Shown here in pieces: positions 34,201 through 42,840 of a stretch of 47,684 nt of DNA. The first letter of the stretch is position 1. The number at the start of each line of letters is the position of its first letter. Source of the stretch: Candidatus Hodarchaeum mangrovi (GTDB taxonomy: Archaea; Asgardarchaeota; Heimdallarchaeia; Hodarchaeales; Hodarchaeaceae); NCBI GenBank assembly GCA_016839515.1, contig JAEOUE010000163.1, positions 1 through 47,684 of the forward strand, in the 5' to 3' direction. Made by a program: the position numbers and the translations under genes. The notes beneath the pieces were generated by a model. That model saw nothing but the letters and a program-made list of their open reading frames with translations. It ran no database searches and was not told the DNA's origin.

Positions 34201-36848
34201 TTTGAATTTTCAAATAAATGAGTTACAAATCTTCCCATATAATCTATTGCCCGAGTTTGGTCTTTATTTTTTATTTGAAGAGCAGTAAGCTGATCTAATA
34301 AGAAAGCTGCTCTATCTAGCTGATTTCCAAGAAGAAGTTCTTTTATATAATCCATTAATAGATCATAATCTGTTTCATCAGTCTGAAGCATCAGACTAGC
34401 ACTGTATTTCATATACTCAAAAATCATATCGAATTGTTTATGTTCTTTTAACTTATCAATAAAATTACGACAGAACTTAAGAACATCAGATATCTTTTTT
34501 TCTGTTAATAACTTACCAAGTTCAAGATTTATCATTTCTTGAGCAGTTAGAACAGCTTGACTTTGCAATAATTCATCTACATACTGAAGAACTATTTTTT
34601 CTCTCTTTTTTTGATCTTTAATAGTATCAAGAGCTGTTTGAATATAAACTTTTGAATGATCCTTCATTCCTAATTTTCCAAATAAATCTCCTAGAGCTAA
34701 TTGTTTTTCAATTCTCCTAGATTCATTCGAAGCATAAGCCTGATCTATTAAATTTACAACAAATTTTAAATAATCTCGTGCTGCATTCGATTCTTTTAGT
34801 TCTAAAAGTCCTTTTACAATCTCTAGGCTAAAATCAACAGCCTCTTCTATTTTGTTAAGTTCATAAAAGTATTTTATAGTCTTATTGCCATACTCACATG
34901 CTTTAATATGATTATCAGAATCCATTAAATAAGAAGAACCATCTTTTGCATATTCAAGAGCAATATCTTTTTTATTTTGGGTTTCAGAGATCAGAATTAA
35001 ACGATCAGCATATTTCGCAAATAATGGCTTATAATTATAAGTTTTAATTAACTTTAGAGTAGTTTCTAAGGATTCCATAAGCTCAAAATGAGCCTTTTTC
35101 TCATCTTGAGCATTAAACGCTTTATCCAAAAATTCACAAGCTATTTCTTGAAATTTTTCTATCTCTCTTGAAGATAATCCGATTTCTTCAGATTTACTAA
35201 GATATCGTATCAAGAAATGACCATATCGTAAAGAGTTTTCCCACATTACTACAGGTAGTCTTGCTTTTTCAAAAGAATCAACCTGCTTTTGAGCAAGATC
35301 AATTACCTTTTTTACATCTGAAATCTTAGTTTCATCTGCTAAAAAGAAATCCAAGGCTAATCCAATTAAATTAGCCGCACTCAAATTATTTTCCTGTTCT
35401 ATTAGAATTTTTATTGATTCATCCACGAATTCTAACGCATAGCTCGGTTCTAACTCTAATAATTCTTCAATTATTTCATCACGGAGCTTCCCTGCGTCGG
35501 AGGATTTTTTCTGTTCATCATAATAATAAACTAATTTTTTGCCAAATTGTAAAATTCCTTTAGCATTTCTTTCTTTTTGAAAACGTTTGTAGAGTACTTG
35601 AGTTACTTTAGTAGCTCCTTTCATATCTTTTTTGGATTCAAATTGTTCAATTACTTCAAGATAATGCCCAACCGCAACATTTATTATGATTTCTTCCATG
35701 GGCTTTTGAGAAAGTAACTCTATTGTCTGTAAGACTTTTTCAGAAGCATCATATAAATAACTAAATGAAATCTGGGGTATATCTTTATTGATTACCTTTG
35801 CGATTTCATCTTGATTAATCTTTACTTCGGTTAAAGGAGTTAATGAACCTGAAGGCAACCGAAATCGTAGATACCATTTTTCCATTTTTCTTAGAATAAT
35901 GCACACTGAGCCACCTGATTGTTCTATTTTCATTTCTTTCACAGGTAGAGGCTGCCCTTGACTTACAAATTCCTTAACTTTGACCAAGAATTTATCAAAA
36001 TCTTCAGCTTTTGTGTATTCTGAAGTATCTAATTCGGATAAATCTATAATAGATAAGTCATCTTCAACTATACTGCTCTCAACTTCTTGTTCTTCTTCTA
36101 TATAACTCTCAACTTTTTGTTCTTTCTGGATAGTATCTTCAGACATTGTAAATTCTTCAGGGTGTAGAATAATTTTCTCTATCTGTTCAGCAGAGTCATA
36201 AATGGCAGAAAAAGAGAGAAAATCGACCCCTGATTCAGTTATTAAAGTAACGATTTTATCTTGATTAATATTTTCCTTTGTAAAACTTTTTTTAATTAAT
36301 GGAGTGCTCCCTCTGAAAATAATTATTGCATATTTCCCTTCAACAGTGTAATAAATCTCGGCAAATCCCCCTTGGGAGTATGGCATCGTAAATTTACTAA
36401 GGAGTTTGTCAGTAACATCTATTTTGACTTTAGGTTCTAGTTTACTCTCTTCAACTATTTCAGTGGGTGTATCGCTTACCTCTTTATCCTTGTATTTATC
36501 CGATATTTTTCGTGATATTTCGTCCTTTGTAATTTTTGTCTCAACAGGATAAAATTCTTCCTCTACATGTAGTTTTGATGTCATTGATTTAATAGTTGAT
36601 AATAATAAATCAGCCACATCAAAAATTGCCGAAAAACTAAAAAATTCTACTCCTGCATCACTTAAAAGGTCAACCATTTTATCCTGATTTACTTGTGTGA
36701 CTGATATTGCGGTTGATTTTAGCTTTCTTTCATTCTGAAAGAACGTAAAAACATATTCATCTCGATTTAAATCCTTACGTACTTCACATTCGACTCCACT
36801 TGTTGAAGGAAGCTCTAAACGTACTGAATTTTCTTCTCGTGTAGCCAT
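31266..36848 (-). CDS. Giant 1860-residue alpha-solenoid protein with a triplicated N-terminal module
   Basis: This is a single uninterrupted frame. Residues 10-90, 150-228 and 303-380 are three copies of one module. Each copy has beta strands, then NQD (54-56, 195-197, 345-347), and then an SFSAIYD-like core followed by a short helix. Residues 385-1480 are uniformly helical with TPR-like alternation of 30-40-residue helix pairs. Residues 1490-1860 are acidic and low in complexity, with LSDDEISELFSPQ, LSDSEISELFSSQ and a related PDLAELFSDALSEL, then a basic KKRKR tail. No signal or membrane segment is present. It looks like a cytoplasmic scaffold. An AT element ATTATATAAGG at 36892-36902 and AGGGAT just before the ATG fit a normal start. 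Confidence 0.85.
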   Translation of the reverse strand: MATREENSVRLELPSTSGVECEVRKDLNRDEYVFTFFQNERKLKSTAISVTQVNQDKMVDLLSDAGVEFFSFSAIFDVADLLLSTIKSMTSKLHVEEEFYPVETKITKDEISRKISDKYKDKEVSDTPTEIVEESKLEPKVKIDVTDKLLSKFTMPYSQGGFAEIYYTVEGKYAIIIFRGSTPLIKKSFTKENINQDKIVTLITESGVDFLSFSAIYDSAEQIEKIILHPEEFTMSEDTIQKEQKVESYIEEEQEVESSIVEDDLSIIDLSELDTSEYTKAEDFDKFLVKVKEFVSQGQPLPVKEMKIEQSGGSVCIILRKMEKWYLRFRLPSGSLTPLTEVKINQDEIAKVINKDIPQISFSYLYDASEKVLQTIELLSQKPMEEIIINVAVGHYLEVIEQFESKKDMKGATKVTQVLYKRFQKERNAKGILQFGKKLVYYYDEQKKSSDAGKLRDEIIEELLELEPSYALEFVDESIKILIEQENNLSAANLIGLALDFFLADETKISDVKKVIDLAQKQVDSFEKARLPVVMWENSLRYGHFLIRYLSKSEEIGLSSREIEKFQEIACEFLDKAFNAQDEKKAHFELMESLETTLKLIKTYNYKPLFAKYADRLILISETQNKKDIALEYAKDGSSYLMDSDNHIKACEYGNKTIKYFYELNKIEEAVDFSLEIVKGLLELKESNAARDYLKFVVNLIDQAYASNESRRIEKQLALGDLFGKLGMKDHSKVYIQTALDTIKDQKKREKIVLQYVDELLQSQAVLTAQEMINLELGKLLTEKKISDVLKFCRNFIDKLKEHKQFDMIFEYMKYSASLMLQTDETDYDLLMDYIKELLLGNQLDRAAFLLDQLTALQIKNKDQTRAIDYMGRFVTHLFENSNRYDLLYAVIQKIAETYNNMGDLEGAIESLIDYQKESLKSSVILAQKITDMILKQLEPRQDFKKSITIVSRLIEKQFEMKRYQDAYLFIVQTARYYERLGDISQVIKYLEKNRDIFLEHGQYEDANRMTDLIIRFGRSHSEYKLAINAVKNYAKNALDRGDAESASTFAIEMAKLLEEDSKADKALEFLQMIFNTTYETNKEAAIRVFERIVTTRHQEGDFKKVTKKHFSSILQKYPDTELLLTIKRVMKPEIEEFFEFAEPIYDLMLQSENLSKENADLIVNQLLDPYEEGKNNFGDELVLKYSPKFFRVNQFSSSSRLMATLLEKTTKPISEVLPHAFQFIKELISGSLLEIAREYTDRILQMVSDTKRFGSEGNLLAAKITEKFALFVAFENPDLASEYAYQSAEFYRRLNNFEGIVNVYTNLGDKYPSPKRAIRTYKRGIQICKKFNAEKYEAQLLAALTSYLIRYNHSTALGSFQQTLEKLESLEDLDALFNTVHILIETAIEYDNLKIAYSYLDYICRLSAMINQNVKVAGILVYLLNDAKEKRDKIKADLVQKYLENLGISPKKYKKEFKALLDKRASQLGVLKPEELIIDVETDLKIETQIADEPSSGVKPKPIIVDTSQIIIPDVSPKIDMTEDLSEEKIDEEFVKVIKGYEIGTQATDSKPVYEKDKIPSLDSVEKAFFEATQELKGIPTEKPVVKSPKIDDEILELPISKSKDVSDASLSDDEISELFSPQFEEKVKKSEIKPIQKKMKAGLSDSEISELFSSQTPSEPKEILQDYPDEGEWEVDSFGRLWRKESGQEEEILSPETKKITQKDTPDLSPLERMVQEESSKPIFGAEKVEEPREYQERDDSIPEIAILEKAIADTQNIISKSRKDESSKISADSLFKKEVPDSLSSIVRAISEDEQYLSSEELNIPKVAYGEVKEESKELSKETKVKPPDLAELFSDALSELSSIGGESGKEEKKRKR

Positions 36849-37182
36849 CTAATATCCCTATAGCTATTTACCTTAATAATAAGGAAAGTCAATTATATAA
36901 GGAAATTGGAAAATTTAAAATAATTCTTATTTCTGTAATTTTTTCCTCTATTTTTGTATATCAAGTGTAGCTTTTAGCCCTTTCCAATTTCATGATTTTC
37001 TAATAGAAAAATAAAACTAAATTTTGCTTTAAACATTTAGATTAATAATTATCTTTTTAGATGAGGCATTTATTATATCTTTATTTTTGTTTAAGCGTCT
37101 TCTAATCCTCAATATAATCCAAATAATCGGTTTTAGTCTATCTAATGTGAAGGTATAATAGTTTCTTACGTTATTCTATAAG
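36849..37182. other. Spacer between the giant gene and pepT
   Basis: 334 AT-rich bases. The right place for the giant gene promoter is near 36892-36902 (ATTATATAAGG read on either side of the TATA-like core). No coding or RNA signal was recognised in the rest. Confidence 0.4.
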
Positions 37183-38430
37183 TTACTCTGATCTTTCACG
37201 AAAAATCTGAATCAGATTTAGTATTGTTTCCACTGATTTTTCTAAGGCTAATAAAGGAACAAACTCCTTTTTACTGTGGAAGTTCATGGCTCCAGAAAAA
37301 ATATTAGGTGTAGGAAGTCCTTTATAACTTAATCTTGCCCCATCAGTTCCACCACGAACAGGTTTCTTTATAACATCTATCCCAGAACGTTTAATGGCTT
37401 CCTCAGCATATTGAATGGTATAAGGGACTTTTTCAAGCTGATACTTCATATTTTTATATTGTTCTTTGATAGATAGATGAATCTTAGCTTTGGGATATTT
37501 GTCTTGAATATTCCCCACTATCTTTTCAATCCTACTAATCTTGTTCTTAAGCTCTACATAATCAAAATCACGAAGAATAAACCGAATTTTGGATTCATTA
37601 ACAGATCCTTCAGCCTCATAAACATGAAAAAAACCTTCCATCCCTTCAGTTGTTTCTGGAGCTTGGTTTAAAGGAAATTGATTAATAATCTCTCCCATTA
37701 TTCGAAGAGAATTGACCAATTTATCTTTTGCATAACCAGGGTGAAAATTAAATCCCTTAATCGTGATGGTTCCTCCTGCTGCATTGAAAGTTTCAAATTC
37801 TAAGACTCCCATTTCATCACCATCAATTGTATAACCAACATCTGCACCCAATGCTTTTACATCAAGTGCATCAACTCCATGACCTACTTCTTCGTCAGGA
37901 GTAAAGACTATTTTAATAGTTCCATGTTTAATGTGGGGATTTTTATGTAATGTCTCGACTGCTGTCATGATAGCAGCAATTCCTGCTTTATTATCACCCC
38001 CTAATAGAGTAGTTCCATCCGTAGTGACAATATCACTCCCAATAAAGCGCTTTAATGCAGGAGTTTCAAATGGAGAGATGAAGATTTCGGAATTATTTGG
38101 TAATAGGATATTTCCTCCATCATAATTCGTGATTATTTGAGGATTAACATTTTCTCCAGGTTCTTCAGGAGAGGTATCCATATGGGCTAAAAAACATATT
38201 ACTGGAATCTTGCTAGACTGTTCTTCAGGTAAATTAGAGGGGATTGAACCAATAACATAACAGTGATCATCTACAACAGCATCAAAAACCCCAATCTCTT
38301 TTAATTCCTTTACAAGAACTTTTGCAAGATTAAATTGTCTAATAGTACTTGGGATATTGTCGATATCCTCTTGGCTAGTGGTATGGATTTTCACATATCT
38401 TAAAAAGCGTTCTAAAATAGGTGTGGTCAT
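37183..38430 (-). CDS. pepT: Peptidase T (tripeptide aminopeptidase)
   Basis: This is an M20-family dizinc peptidase that removes N-terminal residues from tripeptides, 415 residues, the usual length. Metal ligands are visible in FLAHMDTSPE (His and catalytic Asp), LLGGDNKAGIA (bridging Asp), TPDEEVGHGVD (catalytic Glu, Glu ligand), YTIDGDEMG and the C-terminal MNFHSKKEF (His). The PepT-specific PV.RGGTDGARLSYKGLPTPNI motif is also present. PepT is most common in bacteria, and this may be a transferred gene. The ATG at 38430 is preceded by AGGAG some 30 bases away, too far to act, so leaderless initiation is possible. Confidence 0.95.
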   Translation of the reverse strand: MTTPILERFLRYVKIHTTSQEDIDNIPSTIRQFNLAKVLVKELKEIGVFDAVVDDHCYVIGSIPSNLPEEQSSKIPVICFLAHMDTSPEEPGENVNPQIITNYDGGNILLPNNSEIFISPFETPALKRFIGSDIVTTDGTTLLGGDNKAGIAAIMTAVETLHKNPHIKHGTIKIVFTPDEEVGHGVDALDVKALGADVGYTIDGDEMGVLEFETFNAAGGTITIKGFNFHPGYAKDKLVNSLRIMGEIINQFPLNQAPETTEGMEGFFHVYEAEGSVNESKIRFILRDFDYVELKNKISRIEKIVGNIQDKYPKAKIHLSIKEQYKNMKYQLEKVPYTIQYAEEAIKRSGIDVIKKPVRGGTDGARLSYKGLPTPNIFSGAMNFHSKKEFVPLLALEKSVETILNLIQIFRERSE

Positions 38431-38766
38431 CTTAACATCATAAGATTTTTGTAAAACTCCTTGATATAGTTGTTTTGATTTGTTGAATACACTTGTTCAA
38501 TGTTTATCTTTTCAAAAAAAGATAAGGAAAAAAAAGGCCCACTCCTATTTTTAAATCACCAATTCTGTTATTATTTAATCTTAAATCTAGCTAGTATCTT
38601 CAACAGCTCTTCCCCTAATTTAGTTAATGACCAGTATCGCTGTCTACAATTTGTAAAATAATTATTTTATATAAAAAATAGATTTTGAATTAAAACTATT
38701 AATATTTGATAAATGATAGCTATATTTAACTTTATATATTTAAAAAAAAGAGAAAATGAAGGTGTT
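38431..38766. other. Spacer between pepT and the AIM24-family gene
   Basis: 336 AT-rich bases. It contains the T-tract terminator of the AIM24-family gene (38742-38749) and must contain the pepT promoter; CTATATC near 38463-38469 is a candidate. No further gene or fold was recognised. Confidence 0.4.
38742..38749 (-). terminator. T-tract terminator of the AIM24-family gene
   Basis: Eight A residues on the plus strand (eight T on the coding strand) start 17 bases past the stop of the AIM24-family gene. The following TTAAATAT context is also AT-only. This matches an archaeal oligo-T terminator. Confidence 0.4.
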
Positions 38767-39477
38767 TTACCTAGAAACAGGGAGATGAGGAATTAATAAT
38801 GCTGCTAACAACCCTATTTCACGATTTTGAGTATAAACGACTCCTGGACCACGATATCGAATCACAATACCTTCCCCACCGAGTATGAAACTCTTTCTTC
38901 CACCTACCTTCGAGACAGTATGGTTCATATGCGTTTGAAATGCCATCATCACGCCATTGTCGACCACTAGCTCTTCATCATCCTTAAGGTCATGGCGTTC
39001 AACAAAACCATAACCTCCAATCCAGACATCTCCTTCTGCTTCAGCATACAATTTTGTTAAAACAAGTCCTTCTCCACCAAGGACACTTTTAAATCCTCCT
39101 AACTGAGATGTAACTTCAATACTTGGAGTTCCACAGATATATGCATCTCTACTTAATGTCCATTCTTCGCCCTGATTAAGATGCAAATGTACAATGTCTC
39201 CAGGGGCACCATGGGCAAAAGCAACCATACCAGGAGGTGAACCATCAGGAAGAGTAAAGAAATTCTGAAACATTGATTCACCTGAAAATTTACGTTGTAG
39301 GCCCTTCATAAGGCCGCCAGCGGATTTTGTTTCCATAGAAATATGTCCTGACATATAAACCATAGCACCACCCTCGGCTCTAACCTGTTGTCCAGGCTGT
39401 TCAAGATGGATTCGGACTAAAGAAAACGCTGGTTTACCTGTTATTTCATATTTTAAAAAAGACTTATCTTTATTCAT
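38767..39477 (-). CDS. AIM24/TIGR00266-family protein
   Basis: The 236-residue beta-rich protein matches the AIM24 (TIGR00266) family. It has YEITGKPAFSLVRIHLEQPGQ near the start, then AEGGAMVYMSGHISMET, SGESMFQNFFT, PGDIVHL and a run of glycine-rich turns: GGEGLVLTK and GGEGIVIRYRGPGVVYTQ. The family is widespread in bacteria, archaea and, as AIM24, in mitochondria. Its biochemical activity is not established; trimeric beta-helical folds are known. It lies 129 bases downstream of the VWA gene on the same strand, so it may belong to that transcript or be independent. A T tract follows. Confidence 0.85.
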   Translation of the reverse strand: MNKDKSFLKYEITGKPAFSLVRIHLEQPGQQVRAEGGAMVYMSGHISMETKSAGGLMKGLQRKFSGESMFQNFFTLPDGSPPGMVAFAHGAPGDIVHLHLNQGEEWTLSRDAYICGTPSIEVTSQLGGFKSVLGGEGLVLTKLYAEAEGDVWIGGYGFVERHDLKDDEELVVDNGVMMAFQTHMNHTVSKVGGRKSFILGGEGIVIRYRGPGVVYTQNREIGLLAALLIPHLPVSR

Positions 39478-39606
39478 GTTACCACCAAAATTAAATCTAT
39501 ATTCAAGGTAAAAATATTGAAGTATTAATAAGTAAGTAAACCAAAATTAGTAAAATTATGAAAGGAGAACCTCTATCAGCTAAAAAAAAGGGAGGTGAAA
39601 AAAAAA

Positions 39607-40890
39607 TTAGGGGGATAGATTTTGTTTTCTTAATGAATACATTGTTGCGGTCATTTTCTTCCGATTTACCTTTGAATAACTTTCTTGATCCAACATATCA
39701 GACAAAATGCTAGTATTTGTACTTTGGAGCTTTTCTAATATTTGCGAACCCCCTGTTTTCTCTATTCTTTCCTTGAGCTTCTGTTGAAACTCATTCATTG
39801 TCCTTTGAGCATTTGAAAATTGTCCCTGATCTGCAAAATTAATCACTTCTTGGTGAATAAAAACTGCTTCAAGCAAATGAGCATTTTCGATGATCTCATC
39901 ATCTTCCTGTGCTAGATAATCTTCATTTTCAGTGTAGATAATTTCACAACTAGAATGTGTTTTATCCTCTTTTGGTATTCCACTTCCAGGAATCCAACAT
40001 ACTGTAAAATCTAGGATTTTTTGCTTAGAACCTCCTAGAGATTTTGGCGGAACTACAACATCGAGGATTAGAATGATTTCTTTTTCACTTCGTAAATCAC
40101 CGAGCTTAGTTGAATTGGAAAAACGGGATTCATAGGGAACTCCCAGGACTCTATTAATTTTTAAGCCTTCAATTCCCTTCCATTGTACTTCTAAATTATA
40201 AGCAACTGTTTCAAGTAATCCTTCAAACTCTTGTGCAATATATTTCGGTATATCATCTGCTGTCTCTATAAAATAGAATGTACCACCTGCAGAATCAGCA
40301 ATAGTAACAAGAAGATCCTCATCAAAATCTTCTCCAACCCCAAATGTGCTAATGCATATTCCTTTATTATAGATCCCTTCTACTCCAGATTTTATCGTTC
40401 CTTTATCAGTTATACCTTCATTCGCTAATCCATCTGACAAAAGCAAGATCATATTTCTAAACTCCTTATTTTTCCCCATTTCAACTTGCTTTACTCCTTC
40501 CAAGATTCCTCCATATAAATTAGTTCGACCACGATCACAAACATTCCTTATTTTGTTGATTGTTGATGTTTGTGATATTAAAACTCCAGAGGGTATCAAA
40601 TTCTCAATTAAGTGGTCATAAACTGTAAAAGAAAATATATCTGTGTTTGTAAGATTATTGACTATAAATTCCACAGCTTCTTTAGCTTTTTGGAGTTTTT
40701 TTCCTCTCATACTTCCTGATCGATCAAGTACAATACCTAAATTCAAAAAATTTCGTTGTTTAACAGGATTAAAGTTAATTCCGGTTATTTTAAGCTGAAC
40801 AAAAAGGTGTGTATTTCCCGATGCTAGAGCATAGGGGGAACTTAGAGTAACTTCTAACTTAAAAGGTTTTTTATGTTTCATACCATTCAT
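39607..40890 (-). CDS. VWA-domain protein
   Basis: The 427-residue protein has a von Willebrand factor A domain at about residues 48-215. Its MIDAS motif is LDRSGS (D56, S58, S60), with a later threonine in DRGRTNLYGG and the aspartate in LLSDGLANEG. The N-terminal 47 residues form a short beta region typical of VIT/VWA proteins. The C-terminal 200 residues add a beta-sandwich and helices. There is no signal peptide or membrane helix, so it should bind metal and protein partners in the cytoplasm. The start may be codon 4 (MKHKK). It lies 12 bases after the wHTH gene upstream on the same strand and clearly belongs to that operon. Confidence 0.9.
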   Translation of the reverse strand: MNGMKHKKPFKLEVTLSSPYALASGNTHLFVQLKITGINFNPVKQRNFLNLGIVLDRSGSMRGKKLQKAKEAVEFIVNNLTNTDIFSFTVYDHLIENLIPSGVLISQTSTINKIRNVCDRGRTNLYGGILEGVKQVEMGKNKEFRNMILLLSDGLANEGITDKGTIKSGVEGIYNKGICISTFGVGEDFDEDLLVTIADSAGGTFYFIETADDIPKYIAQEFEGLLETVAYNLEVQWKGIEGLKINRVLGVPYESRFSNSTKLGDLRSEKEIILILDVVVPPKSLGGSKQKILDFTVCWIPGSGIPKEDKTHSSCEIIYTENEDYLAQEDDEIIENAHLLEAVFIHQEVINFADQGQFSNAQRTMNEFQQKLKERIEKTGGSQILEKLQSTNTSILSDMLDQESYSKVNRKKMTATMYSLRKQNLSP

Positions 40891-40902
40891 TTTATTTCTT
40901 CC

Positions 40903-41487
40903 TTATTTTGATCGCCTTTCAATTGATTTTTGTTCGTCATAAACTTTTTTACCCTTTTTTGTAGGCTTTATTTTTTTATTTGGCCTTCCAGGTTTGTTTT
41001 TTTTATAAATTTCTTTTTGATCACGGCTTCTTGTTGTTTTTGAATAATAATTTGTTTCTTCTATTAAATCTAATCTGTTCAACTCCCGTAAGCCTTGAAC
41101 AACTGTATTGGGGGATAATTGAGTGGAATCTTGAAGAGCTATAACGTTAATCCCCTCATTCAAGTTTATTTCTTCAAGTAAAATTCGTTGTGATCTTGAG
41201 AGCTGTGAAAACTCAGGATGAGACACCAGTTCCTTCTCTAAAATATTAAATCCCTCAGGGGTTAATGAGTATGATTTAGAATTTGGAGGATCTCTTGATA
41301 TCAGGCCTGCTAACTCCATTTCTTTAATTCTTCTATAAACGGTCGCAGTTGTTACCTTTCCCCTAAAAGAGTAAAAAGAACTCTCATTTATTTCTTGATT
41401 TATATCTGGGGCAGTTTTCTGAGGATTAGATTTAAGATAATTCAAAATTTCAAGCGTTCCTTTAGCAGACAATAAATCCAACATCAT
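40903..41487 (-). CDS. Winged-helix DNA-binding protein with basic tail
   Basis: The 194-residue protein has a winged helix in residues 8-75, with KVTTATVYRRIKEMELAGLI as helix 3 and the wing KSYSLTPEG. A second one follows at about 95-145 (RILLEEINLNEG, STQLSPNTVVQGLREL). A strongly basic tail, KKNKPGRPNKKIKPTKKGKK, contains the AT-hook-like GRP. It is an archaeal transcription regulator type. The first domain is similar to the N-terminus of the next protein (ARPP-1-like). The gaps of 12 bases to the VWA gene and 9 bases to the upstream gene show one operon, so it may regulate it. Confidence 0.85.
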   Translation of the reverse strand: MMLDLLSAKGTLEILNYLKSNPQKTAPDINQEINESSFYSFRGKVTTATVYRRIKEMELAGLISRDPPNSKSYSLTPEGFNILEKELVSHPEFSQLSRSQRILLEEINLNEGINVIALQDSTQLSPNTVVQGLRELNRLDLIEETNYYSKTTRSRDQKEIYKKNKPGRPNKKIKPTKKGKKVYDEQKSIERRSK

Positions 41488-41496
41488 AAATCATCC

Positions 41497-42831
41497 TTAG
41501 GTTTTTTGAGTGGGGTGAATTACCTCAGGAGGGGCTTGATTTATTATTTCTTGTCTTTGTATTAAATTTCGAATCTGATAACCACGAGGTATAGTTCTTG
41601 GAGATTTTCTCTCTTTTAAGATATCAATGTGTTTCTTAGAGGCATAGAAATGAGCTGGAAAATCATCAAACATAACACAGATACCCTCCCATTTGTTATC
41701 ATTGAATTTATACAGTGATCCACCTCCAGTTGCTTTGAGTGGTTTAACTTCTAAATCTTGAAACTCCTTCTTTAATATGTTATTTATATCTCCAGAAAAA
41801 CCTTTAGATATCTTTTCATGGAAAAAAACTTTATCAGTAAGAAATCCCTTCAATACTACTTCATTAAATTGAAGCCAAAGAGAATTAGACCCATAAATCT
41901 CTATTCCGAGTAATTTATCGTTATAGAAACATAACAAACCTACCTGATTGGGAATCATTAAATCAGGCTTTAACTTTTGAAATATTTCCGACATTTTTTG
42001 GCTTTTTTCTATCGATTTCTGTTGAATTTCGCGGTAGCTACTAGTAGGGGCTTCATCGATTCCAAGATTGAGAGCATCTGCAACCACTTCTATGGCATTC
42101 CAGACTGTTGACTGATCAGCTCCCATTGAAGCAACGTATCCCATTTGAGGGGTCATTCTTGTATCTGCAGATTTAAATTTAAATGTGGTTGCTTCGCCAT
42201 GTGAACTTTCGTAATTCCATCGCGATCGTTCAATACATCGCGCAGGTATTTTCAAGGGATTGTCCTTTGTACGACCTGATGGAATAATAATAGGTTCAAA
42301 AATGGTTCTGTCCTGTTTTCCTCCTTCAACCTGATGAAGGTAGGGTATGAGAATAGGTAATTCACTTAGATTTATTGCTTCCAACCATTCTACCGACTCA
42401 GCCCTCTCATTTTCTTGGATCCAACCCAATTCACGTTTCTCAGCTTCAGTAATTCCTAGCATTGAGAGGCTAGATTTTTGGATTATTGGATAAATTGTAA
42501 AACCTTCACAATATTTAGAGGATTCAAATTCATAGATTTCTGTAAAATTATATAAAATCTTCTTAAAACTCGCTTCTGTCATTTTATAATCACCATCTGG
42601 CTTAATATTCAATTTTTCTTTTAAATAAATTATAGATTTTTTATTATTAAATCGGACATACTTAATTAATTCTCTTTGTTCTAGAATATTTATAATTTGA
42701 AAGATTTTTGCAGTAGTTACTTTTTTATGCATCTTAAGAATAAGATATTCATTTAAATCATCAATAGATACTCTAGGATTTCCATTAAGGAATTCTAAAA
42801 TATCTAATGTGAGTTTTCCTTTTTGATTCAT
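41497..42831 (-). CDS. Winged helix fused to an ARPP-1-like (DUF6569-type) domain
   Basis: Numbering from a TTG at 42840 gives 447 residues; an ATG at 42831 (MNQKGKL) is as likely. Residues 10-75 form a winged helix with KVTTAKIFQIINILEQRELI, clearly related to the next gene. The rest matches the ARPP-1 pattern. It has PILIPYLHQVEGGKQDR at about 162-178, IIIPSG, then IPARCIERSRWNY (198-210), where the family has IPVSCVEQGRW. DQSTVWNAI (242-250) matches SDQ..VW, and LLGIEIYG matches its C-terminal strand. ARPP-1 has been described in ADP-ribose and rhodanese-phosphatase contexts, but its activity is unknown. It is the first gene of a three-gene operon. Assignment by motif memory. Confidence 0.7.
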   Translation of the reverse strand: MNQKGKLTLDILEFLNGNPRVSIDDLNEYLILKMHKKVTTAKIFQIINILEQRELIKYVRFNNKKSIIYLKEKLNIKPDGDYKMTEASFKKILYNFTEIYEFESSKYCEGFTIYPIIQKSSLSMLGITEAEKRELGWIQENERAESVEWLEAINLSELPILIPYLHQVEGGKQDRTIFEPIIIPSGRTKDNPLKIPARCIERSRWNYESSHGEATTFKFKSADTRMTPQMGYVASMGADQSTVWNAIEVVADALNLGIDEAPTSSYREIQQKSIEKSQKMSEIFQKLKPDLMIPNQVGLLCFYNDKLLGIEIYGSNSLWLQFNEVVLKGFLTDKVFFHEKISKGFSGDINNILKKEFQDLEVKPLKATGGGSLYKFNDNKWEGICVMFDDFPAHFYASKKHIDILKERKSPRTIPRGYQIRNLIQRQEIINQAPPEVIHPTQKT

Positions 42832-42840
42832 TTGGCTCAA

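Noticed and set aside
38431-38766. Possible CRISPR or repeat signal in AT-rich spacers of the window
   Set aside because: Only homopolymer and AT runs are seen; no direct repeats with regular spacing appear here or elsewhere in the window.
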